Below are positions 5,714 through 10,405 of a stretch of 10,405 bases of DNA, piece by piece. Each line of letters opens with the position of its first letter. Position 1 is the first letter of the stretch. The notes under the pieces were generated by a model. The model was not told where the DNA came from, made no database searches, and saw only the letters and a program-made list of their open reading frames with translations. Origin of the DNA: JALQUL01 sp964556425 (GTDB lineage Bacteria > Pseudomonadota > Gammaproteobacteria > Burkholderiales > Burkholderiaceae_C); assembly GCA_964556425.1 (NCBI GenBank), contig CAZKWC010000087.1:1-10405 (forward strand). Direction: 5' to 3'. The translations under genes and the position numbers were made by a program.

Positions 5714-7621
5714 TTATTTTTTGTTTTCAATGTCAAGGTTTATTAAGTCTTCAAAGGCTTGTAAACTCATAACACCTAGGTCACGATTTCCGCGGGCGCG
5801 AACTGCAACCGACTCAGCATCTCGTTCTTTGTCGCCAACCACTAAAATATAGGGTGGCTTTTGTAATGAGTGCTCTCTTATTTTAAACGTAATTTTCTCG
5901 TTGCGTAAGTCTAATTCGGCTCTAATACCTAATTTTTTAAGCTTTTTAACCACAGATTGGGCATATTCTGCTTGAGAATCGGTAATATTGAGTACAAATA
6001 CTTGAACAGGAGCTAACCAAACTGGCAAAGCACCCGCATGCTCTTCCAACAAAATACCAATAAAGCGCTCTAAACTGCCCACAATGGCTCGGTGTAACAT
6101 AACAGGTCTATGTCGGGCACCGTCTTCACCTACATAACTGGCGTCTAGGCGTTCAGGCATAGAAAAATCAACCTGCATAGTGCCGCATTGCCATTGACGA
6201 CCAATCGCATCTTTTAAAGTGTATTCAATTTTAGGACCATAAAACGCACCATCACCAGGGGCGATTTCAAACTCACAACCAGAAGCGCGTAAACTTTCCA
6301 TTAAGGCGTGCTCGGCTTTATCCCAGACTTCATCGGAGCCGATACGGGCGGCAGGACGTGTAGCTACTTTATAAATAATATTTTTAAAACCAAAGTCAGC
6401 ATAGACTTTTTGTAGCAAACTGGTGTAATAAGTACATTCAGCCAAAATTTGATCTTCGGTACAGAAAATATGTCCGTCATCTTGGGTAAAACCACGCACA
6501 CGCATAATGCCATGCAAACCACCCGATGGCTCGTTACGGTGACATTGACCAAACTCACCGTAGCGCAATGGTAAATCACGGTAACTCTTAATGCCCTGCT
6601 TAAAGATCAAGATATGACCGGGGCAGTTCATTGGTTTTAAAGCATAGTCACGCTTTTCGGATTCGGTAGTGAACATATTGTCACGGTATTTATCCCAGTG
6701 ACCTGTTTTTTCCCAAAGGGTTTTATCAATAACCTGTGGGCCTTTTACCTCTAGGTAGTCGTTATCACGATAGACCTGACGCATATATTGTTCGACGCAT
6801 TGCCACACTGTCCAGCCTTTTGGATGCCAAAAAACCAAACCTGGAGCGTGTTCATCAATATGAAACAAATCTAGTTCGCGACCTAAACGACGGTGATCAC
6901 GTTTTTCAGCTTCTTCAAGCATGGTTAAATGCTGTTGTAAATCATCTTTGGTCGCCCAAGCAGTACCATAAATTCTTTGCAACATTTCATTATTGTGATT
7001 GCCGCGCCAATAAGCGCCAGCCACCTTCATTAATTTAAAATGCTTTAATTTGCCAGTACTTGGCACGTGGGGTCCACGACATAAATCTTCAAATTCGCCT
7101 TCTTTATATAGAGACACTTCTTGGTCTTCTGGAATACTCGAAATAATTTCAGCTTTATACGCCTCACCCAAATTTTTAAAATACGTTATTGCGTCATTTC
7201 TTGGTAATACTCGACGAGTTATTTGCTCATCTTTATTTGCCAATTCATGCATTTTCTTTTCAATTAGTAACAAATCTTCGGGTGTAAAGGGTCGTTTATA
7301 TGAAAAATCATAATAAAAACCATTTTCAATTACCGGACCAATTGTGACTTGTGCATCTGGAAATAAACTTTTAACCGCATAAGCTAATAAATGAGCAGTT
7401 GAATGTCGTATTAATTCAAGTCCTTGGCTATCTTTAGTTGTAATAATCGACAATTGACTATTGGTATTAATAACAAAACTCGCATCGACTAATTGACCAT
7501 TGACTAATCCACCTAAAGTAGCTTTTGCCAAACCAGCGCCAATAGAATTAGCAACACCTAAAACGGTTATTCCGGCCTCATATTGACGAACAGAACCATC
7601 TGGAAGGGTAATATTAAGCAT
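5714..7621 (-). CDS. thrS: Threonyl-tRNA synthetase
   Basis: This cytoplasmic class II synthetase charges tRNA-Thr. It has 635 residues (E. coli 642). Domains in order: an N-terminal TGS domain (1-62, MLNITLPDGSVRQYEAG); an editing/SAD domain (about 63-225) with HSTAH (73-77) and CRGPH (181-185), the residues expected for removing mischarged Ser; a catalytic core (about 240-535); and a C-terminal anticodon-binding domain (from VWLAPVQV). Zinc ligands Cys333 (MNCPGH), His384 (DDGH) and His510 (MLHRA) are present, matching E. coli Cys334, His385 and His511. Motif 2 is FGQCHRNEPSGGLHGIMRVRGFTQDD. ATG 7621 has GGTGG upstream. It is first in the translation cluster and preceded by an intrinsic terminator in its leader. 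It is complete, with no defects seen. Confidence 0.98.
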   Translation of the reverse strand: MLNITLPDGSVRQYEAGITVLGVANSIGAGLAKATLGGLVNGQLVDASFVINTNSQLSIITTKDSQGLELIRHSTAHLLAYAVKSLFPDAQVTIGPVIENGFYYDFSYKRPFTPEDLLLIEKKMHELANKDEQITRRVLPRNDAITYFKNLGEAYKAEIISSIPEDQEVSLYKEGEFEDLCRGPHVPSTGKLKHFKLMKVAGAYWRGNHNNEMLQRIYGTAWATKDDLQQHLTMLEEAEKRDHRRLGRELDLFHIDEHAPGLVFWHPKGWTVWQCVEQYMRQVYRDNDYLEVKGPQVIDKTLWEKTGHWDKYRDNMFTTESEKRDYALKPMNCPGHILIFKQGIKSYRDLPLRYGEFGQCHRNEPSGGLHGIMRVRGFTQDDGHIFCTEDQILAECTYYTSLLQKVYADFGFKNIIYKVATRPAARIGSDEVWDKAEHALMESLRASGCEFEIAPGDGAFYGPKIEYTLKDAIGRQWQCGTMQVDFSMPERLDASYVGEDGARHRPVMLHRAIVGSLERFIGILLEEHAGALPVWLAPVQVFVLNITDSQAEYAQSVVKKLKKLGIRAELDLRNEKITFKIREHSLQKPPYILVVGDKERDAESVAVRARGNRDLGVMSLQAFEDLINLDIENKK

Positions 7622-7640
7622 TTAGAGCCACCATTAGTTT

Positions 7641-7675
7641 AAAAAAGAAAAAAAGCGCATGATAAACACATGCGC
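7641..7675 (-). terminator. Intrinsic terminator in the thrS leader (candidate attenuator)
   Basis: On the minus strand GCGCATG (7669-7675) and CATGCGC (7655-7661) form a perfect GC-rich stem with a 7-nt loop, followed by seven Ts, a C and six Ts (7641-7654). The U-tract ends 19 nt before the thrS ATG, leaving no room for a promoter, so every thrS transcript must pass through it. The plus-strand reading has no T-run after the stem. Regulated read-through (attenuation) is the simplest inference; the hns gene has a separate candidate terminator at 7843-7878. Confidence 0.8.
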
Positions 7676-7692
7676 AAAATATATCAAAAGCC

Positions 7693-7709
7693 AACTACTT
7701 ACCATAATT
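7693..7709 (-). promoter_or_regulatory. Possible anticodon-arm-like hairpin at the 5' end of thrS mRNA
   Basis: Minus-strand AATTA (7705-7709) and TAGTT (7693-7697) can pair (five pairs, one U.G) around the 7-nt loop TGGTAAG (7698-7704). The loop contains GGT followed by AA, as in the anticodon loop of tRNA-Thr(GGU), though shifted by one position. E. coli ThrRS represses thrS by binding anticodon-like hairpins in its leader (established). The stem here is weak and AT-rich, so the match may be chance. Confidence 0.2.
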
Positions 7710-7721
7710 AACAATAAATTG

Positions 7722-7749
7722 ATTATAACTGCAATAGATTTATTGTTAT
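7722..7749 (-). promoter_or_regulatory. Candidate sigma-70 promoter for thrS
   Basis: The minus strand carries a perfect -10 TATAAT (7722-7727) and -35 ATAACA (7744-7749, four of six) with a 16-bp spacer. The expected start is near 7715, giving a leader of about 94 nt that contains the hairpin and terminator described nearby. Most of the translation cluster could be driven from here. Confidence 0.5.
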
Positions 7750-7779
7750 TAGATTTTTGAGCAAAACTAGCAAGGAAGC

Positions 7780-7840
7780 TCTGCAAAGCATTTTTAAGAA
7801 ATGCTTATAACAGGCCTAAAAAATAGCGGTGCTTTGCAGA
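7780..7840 (-). other. Nested inverted repeats with competing pairings, hns-thrS gap
   Basis: An 11-bp perfect inverted repeat, TCTGCAAAGCA with TGCTTTGCAGA (7780-7790 and 7830-7840), encloses 39 nt. Inside and overlapping its 7780-7790 arm is an 8-bp hairpin (7786-7793 with 7799-7806, loop 5 nt). The two pairings share 7786-7790 and exclude each other. It lies between the hns terminator and the thrS promoter candidate, with no following U-tract. It might be an RNA switch on read-through transcripts, a repeat element or a protein-binding site. Confidence 0.45.
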
Positions 7841-7878
7841 AATTCCTAAAGCATTGAACAAAATCAATACTTTAGGAA
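7840..7878 (-). terminator. Probable terminator of the H-NS-family gene
   Basis: On the minus strand TTCCTAAAGTATTGA (7864-7878) pairs with TCAATGCTTTAGGAA (7843-7857), fifteen pairs with one U.G wobble, around a 6-nt loop. Only three Ts follow, so efficiency is uncertain. It begins six bases after the hns stop codon. Confidence 0.5.
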
Positions 7879-7883
7879 AAACA

Positions 7884-8177
7884 TTAAGCTTCGATTACGA
7901 ATTGCTCACGGTCTTTACCTTCTATCCATTTTGGTGCTTTACCACGGCCAGTCCACGTTGCACCAGTTTCTGGGTCACGATATTTTGGTTCTACTTTAGC
8001 GCCAACACGTGGGGCTCTTACTTTTCCAGCGCCGAATACATCTTCAACAGATAAATTGAATTGATTAACAATAGTACGAACTTGTGCAACAGCTTGTTTA
8101 ATTTCTGATTGACGAGCTTCTAAGATTTTTCGTTCTAGATCATCGCGTTGAGCAATTAATTCGAGATATGCAGACAT
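7884..8177 (-). CDS. H-NS family nucleoid-associated protein
   Basis: This 97-residue DNA-binding protein is of the betaproteobacterial H-NS type (BpH3-like), which silences AT-rich genes and organises the nucleoid. The N-terminal part (about 1-45) is helical and charged (LELIAQRDDLERKILEARQSE), fitting the dimerisation coiled coil. A linker (VFGAGKVRAPRVGAKVEP) leads to the C-terminal AT-hook-like DNA-binding domain, YRDPETGATWTGRGKAPKWI at about 66-85, the family signature. ATG 8177 has AAGGAG six bases upstream. It is flanked by terminators on both sides and is probably monocistronic. Burkholderiales carry several paralogues, so I give no symbol. Confidence 0.93.
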   Translation of the reverse strand: MSAYLELIAQRDDLERKILEARQSEIKQAVAQVRTIVNQFNLSVEDVFGAGKVRAPRVGAKVEPKYRDPETGATWTGRGKAPKWIEGKDREQFVIEA

Positions 8178-8271
8178 AATGCACTCCTTGTTAGATTTAA
8201 AAATATACTAATAAACAACAATAAACTAAGTAATAGTTATTTAAGTAGCTATATTATCCACTAATATTAGT
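8178..8271 (-). promoter_or_regulatory. AT-rich upstream region of the H-NS-family gene, with palindrome
   Basis: This 94-bp gap is almost entirely A/T. It holds a possible -10 TATATT (minus, 8202-8207) with no convincing -35. A perfect 12-bp palindrome ACTAATATTAGT occupies 8260-8271, directly beside the aceA terminator U-tract. Short TTTATT-type repeats lie near 8211-8225. Such AT-rich DNA is a natural H-NS target, so autorepression is plausible (inference). Confidence 0.35.
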
Positions 8272-8308
8272 AAAAAAAAAAGCCACGAGAATAATCTCGT
8301 AGCTTTTT
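8272..8308 (-). terminator. Strong intrinsic terminator of aceA
   Basis: On the minus strand AAAAAGCTACGAGA (8295-8308) pairs with TCTCGTGGCTTTTT (8277-8290), fourteen pairs with one U.G wobble and a 4-nt loop, ending in a run of ten Ts (8272-8281). The wobble is a mismatch on the plus strand, so it serves minus-strand transcripts. It begins about 31 nt after the aceA stop and separates aceA from hns. Confidence 0.92.
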
Positions 8309-8339
8309 GCAAGGAAATATAAGGTATTAACCCAAAATC

Positions 8340-9653
8340 TTAATGAAATTGTTCTTCTTCAGTTGAACCAGTTAATGCAGTTACGCTTGATTTACCACCT
8401 TGAATAACTGTAGTTACTTCATCAAAATAACCAGTACCTACTTCTTGTTGATGAGAAACAAATGTATAACCACGGTCTCTAGCTGCAAATTCAGGTTCTT
8501 GTACTTTCTCAACATAAGCTGACATTCCGCGCGCTACATAATCTTGGGCTAAATCAAACATGTTGTACCACATACTATGAATACCAGCCAAAGTAATAAA
8601 TTGATATTTATAACCCATTGCACCTAATTCACGTTGGAATTTAGCAATTGTGGCGTCATCTAAGTTTTTCTTCCAGTTAAATGATGGCGAGCAGTTGTAA
8701 GCCAACATTTTGCCTGGGTGTACTTTATGTACAGCTTCAGCGAACTTACGGGCAAACTCTAAGTCTGGAGTGCCAGTTTCACACCATACCAAGTCAGCAT
8801 AGTGAGCATAAGCAATTGCGCGGCTAATCGCTTGATCAATACCTTTGCGGGTCTTGTAGAAGCCTTCAGCAGTACGCTCGCCTTGAATGAAAGGCTTATC
8901 GTTCTCATCGTAGTCGCTGGTTAACAAATCAGCGGCTTCTGCGTCAGTACGGGCAATCACCAAAGTTGGAACACCACAAACGTCAGCAGCCATACGAGCA
9001 GCAATTAATTTTTGTACCGCTTCTGTCGTTGGAACCAACACTTTACCGCCCATGTGGCCACATTTTTTAACTGAGGCCAATTGATCTTCCCAATGCACAC
9101 CAGCTGCGCCAGCGCGAATCATGGCTTTCATGAGTTCGAATGCATTTAAAACACCACCAAAACCAGCTTCAGCATCGGCTACGATAGGTGCAAAATAGTC
9201 GATGTAACCTTTATCGCCTGGGTTGCCACCTTTTGACCATTGGATCTCGTCCGCGCGGCGGAAAGTATTGTTAATACGCTCTACAACAGTTGGAACAGAG
9301 TCAACTGGGTACAAAGATTGATCTGGGTACATAGACGCATAGCTGTTGTTATCAGCAGCGACTTGCCAACCTGACAAATAAATCGCTTTAACACCGGCTT
9401 TAACTTGCTGCATTGCTTGACCGCCTGTTAAAGCGCCTAAACAGTTCACATAAGGCTCGTTATTAACCAAATCCCATAATTTTTCTGCACCACGGCGTGC
9501 AACAGTGTGCTCAATATCAAAAGAACCACGTAAACGTACGACGTCTTCTGCTGTGTAACCGCGTTTAATACCTTTCCAACGTGGGTTGGTAGCCCAATCT
9601 TTTTCAAGGGCTTCTACTTGTTGTTGACGAGTCAACTGATTGTTTTGAGACAT
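8340..9653 (-). CDS. aceA: Isocitrate lyase
   Basis: This cytoplasmic enzyme splits isocitrate into glyoxylate and succinate, the first step of the glyoxylate shunt used for growth on acetate or fatty acids. It has 437 residues (E. coli 434). The signature KKCGHMGGK is at 196-204 with catalytic Cys198. Other family blocks are YLSGWQVAAD (92-101), the metal-binding DAEAGFGG (160-167), GVHWEDQ (185-191), VIARTDAEAA, and YNCSPSFNWKK near 320. The C-terminus (TALTGSTEEEQFH) is the usual flexible tail. ATG 9653 has AGGAG six bases upstream. No malate synthase gene or kinase (aceB, aceK) is adjacent; the gene stands alone between terminators. The upstream region has repeated operator-like sites, so regulation by carbon source is likely. 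Confidence 0.98.
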   Translation of the reverse strand: MSQNNQLTRQQQVEALEKDWATNPRWKGIKRGYTAEDVVRLRGSFDIEHTVARRGAEKLWDLVNNEPYVNCLGALTGGQAMQQVKAGVKAIYLSGWQVAADNNSYASMYPDQSLYPVDSVPTVVERINNTFRRADEIQWSKGGNPGDKGYIDYFAPIVADAEAGFGGVLNAFELMKAMIRAGAAGVHWEDQLASVKKCGHMGGKVLVPTTEAVQKLIAARMAADVCGVPTLVIARTDAEAADLLTSDYDENDKPFIQGERTAEGFYKTRKGIDQAISRAIAYAHYADLVWCETGTPDLEFARKFAEAVHKVHPGKMLAYNCSPSFNWKKNLDDATIAKFQRELGAMGYKYQFITLAGIHSMWYNMFDLAQDYVARGMSAYVEKVQEPEFAARDRGYTFVSHQQEVGTGYFDEVTTVIQGGKSSVTALTGSTEEEQFH

Positions 9654-9740
9654 GAGACACTCCTAAAGGATAAAAACAAAAATACCAATACCGGGCTTTC
9701 AGACCTTCAATAGAATTGAATTTTGTCTGTTTGCATGGCT

Positions 9741-9793
9741 TCTATTTTATGTCTTATATAAGAGTATTTATCTATCTTATGTCTTATACAAGA
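9741..9793. repeat. Direct repeat with two palindromic operator-like sites upstream of aceA
   Basis: The 23-bp segments 9741-9763 and 9771-9793 differ at two positions and repeat with a 30-bp period, about three helical turns. Each contains ATGTCTTATA. The first includes the perfect palindrome TCTTATATAAGA (9752-9763); the second has TCTTATACAAGA (9782-9793), one base from symmetry. Two phased dyads 100-140 bp before a start codon look like operators for a dimeric regulator. Their form recalls GntR-family sites near TCA-cycle genes of betaproteobacteria, but that is from memory and unverified. Confidence 0.6.
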
Positions 9794-9812
9794 TAAAAAT
9801 TAAAATTAATAA

Positions 9813-9825
9813 AATCAATTACTTA
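9813..9825 (+). promoter_or_regulatory. Consensus IHF-binding-site match upstream of aceA
   Basis: The plus strand reads AATCAATTACTTA, a full match to the IHF consensus WATCAANNNNTTR, in AT-rich DNA about 20 bp beyond the operator repeat. IHF takes part in control of the E. coli aceBAK promoter (established). The surrounding AT richness makes a chance match possible. Confidence 0.35.
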
Positions 9826-9930
9826 AACAATCAATTCCTCCATGTGAAATTTACTAACCACAATGCAAGATAAAATTTGAATTAAGCTTCAATTTGAATT
9901 TTATAATATGAAATCAATATTTCATCATGT

Positions 9931-9972
9931 AAAATAAAAAACAAAAGCCAGCAAGAATTAACTTGCTGGCTT
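9931..9972 (-). terminator. Intrinsic terminator of the glutamine synthetase gene
   Basis: On the minus strand AAGCCAGCAAG (9962-9972) pairs perfectly with CTTGCTGGCTT (9945-9955), eleven pairs around a 6-nt loop, followed by TTGTTTTTTATTTT. It lies about 107 nt after the stop at 10079, a rather long 3' untranslated region. Confidence 0.88.
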
Positions 9973-10078
9973 AAAAATGAAGGTAATTTATTTTTGAATC
10001 TGTTTGAATCGTACAACAAGCGCTCAAAAAACTACATTTAACACGCTTATTTCACAAAAAATACGACAAAAGACGCAA

Positions 10079-10405
10079 TTAAAAACGGTCACAATAGGTT
10101 TGTAATTCCCATTGGCTAATTTGCTCGGCATACTCATCCCACTCTTGTCGCTTGATTTCAATTAGTTGCTGGCAGAATGAATCGCCAAGTTGTGATCGTA
10201 ATGACTCGTTTTGAGCCAAGGCCTCTACGGCATCTAATAAATGACTAGGCAAACGATCAGGCATTTTGGTGCTTTGTTTGGCGTGTAATTCATACAAATC
10301 ATCATCACAAATAGCGGGAGCTGGCATTGCTTGTTCAATCCCATCTAAACCCGCGGCTATAGTGGCAGCTAAGGCCGCATATACATTACAAGATGGATCG
10401 GGCAA
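10079..10405 (-). CDS. glnT: Glutamine synthetase, GlnT/type III-like, C-terminal part
   Basis: This is the end of a glutamate-ammonia ligase family protein; about 108 residues are present and the rest lies beyond the window edge. The first readable residues LPDPSCNVYAALAAT and IAAGLDGIE match the conserved (A/S)xNPYLAxAAxLxAGLDGI segment of the glutamine synthetase catalytic domain. The tail EIKRQEWDEYAEQISQWELQ, with final YCDRF, resembles GlnT-type enzymes rather than GlnA. No adenylylation-site Tyr motif is seen in this part. A gamma-glutamyl-polyamine synthetase is a less likely alternative. The codon at the edge is TTG (Leu), an internal residue, not a start. Confidence 0.8.
   Translation of the reverse strand: MPDPSCNVYAALAATIAAGLDGIEQAMPAPAICDDDLYELHAKQSTKMPDRLPSHLLDAVEALAQNESLRSQLGDSFCQQLIEIKRQEWDEYAEQISQWELQTYCDRF

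Larger units (their letters stand above)
9654..10078. other. 425-bp AT-rich intergenic control region before aceA
   Basis: I see no gene here on either strand. From the glutamine synthetase end it holds about 100 bp of unremarkable 3' sequence, the terminator at 9931-9972, an inverted repeat ATGAAAT-CAAT-ATTTCAT (9908-9925), an IHF-like site (9813-9825), a 30-bp-period direct repeat (9741-9793), and an inverted repeat TTCAAT-AGA-ATTGAA (9706-9720) in the likely aceA leader. TATAAT (plus, 9902-9907) faces no gene. Several weak minus-strand promoters, such as TTGATT-17-TATCTT, overlap the repeat, and I cannot choose one. Confidence 0.6.

Noticed and set aside
6364..6579. Second minus-strand frame within thrS
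   Set aside because: It overlaps the intact thrS catalytic core in another frame and shows no recognisable protein features.
7634..7705. A 23-codon reading frame (MVSSWLLIYFAHVFIMRFFSFLN) running through the thrS leader terminator
   Set aside because: It has no Shine-Dalgarno and no Thr codons, and would begin only about 10 nt after the predicted transcription start. Translation through the hairpin is possible but unsupported.
9902..9907. Plus-strand TATAAT as a promoter
   Set aside because: Its best -35 (TTGAAT) is 19 bp away and no plus-strand gene follows; likely a result of AT richness.
1..10405. Mobile element, prophage, CRISPR array or defence system
   Set aside because: No transposase, integrase, phage or cas-like gene, no spaced repeats and no target-site duplications; the gene order is the conserved chromosomal one.

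Overview
The window looks like chromosomal DNA from a low-GC (about 40% by eye) betaproteobacterium, most likely Burkholderiales and perhaps Alcaligenaceae-like. The evidence is a ~97-residue H-NS-type protein with the YRDPETGATWTGRGKAPKWI block, a 437-residue isocitrate lyase close to the usual Burkholderiales form, and the proteobacterial order thrS-infC-rpmI-rplT-pheS-pheT-ihfA followed by tRNA-Pro. Genus is not determinable by reading alone. Every gene I can support lies on the minus strand, so transcription runs from high to low coordinates.

Layout in transcription order. (1) 10405-10079: the C-terminal end of a glutamine synthetase (GlnT/type III-like), cut by the window edge, with its terminator at 9931-9972. 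(2) 9930-9654: an AT-rich control region with a 30-bp-period direct repeat holding two near-palindromic operator-like sites and a consensus IHF match. (3) 9653-8340: aceA (isocitrate lyase, glyoxylate shunt), with a strong terminator. (4) 8177-7884: an H-NS-family gene. (5) 7883-7622: a structured intergenic stretch with a thrS promoter candidate and an intrinsic terminator only about 20 nt before the thrS start. (6) 7621-172: the translation cluster thrS, infC (ATC start), rpmI, rplT, pheS, pheT, ihfA. (7) 157-1: promoter, tRNA-Pro(GGG) with encoded CCA, and terminator.

The cluster joins two aminoacyl-tRNA synthetases (ThrRS, PheRS alpha and beta), initiation factor IF3, ribosomal proteins bL35 and bL20, the IHF alpha subunit and a tRNA, so most of the window supplies translation machinery. 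IHF and the H-NS-like protein are nucleoid proteins that might also act on the AT-rich aceA control region (inference).

No novel protein system, mobile element or CRISPR array is visible, and the coding genes are ordinary. The interest lies between the genes. Several gaps of the synthetase/ribosomal-protein cluster carry terminator-like hairpins with strand-specific G.U pairs or U-tracts. Two of these (before thrS and before pheS) end about 20 nt from a synthetase start codon, which suggests transcription attenuation. Other points are the ATC start of infC, a GC-rich folded leader before rpmI-rplT, a 15-bp tandem duplication at the pheS start, and the aceA operator array.
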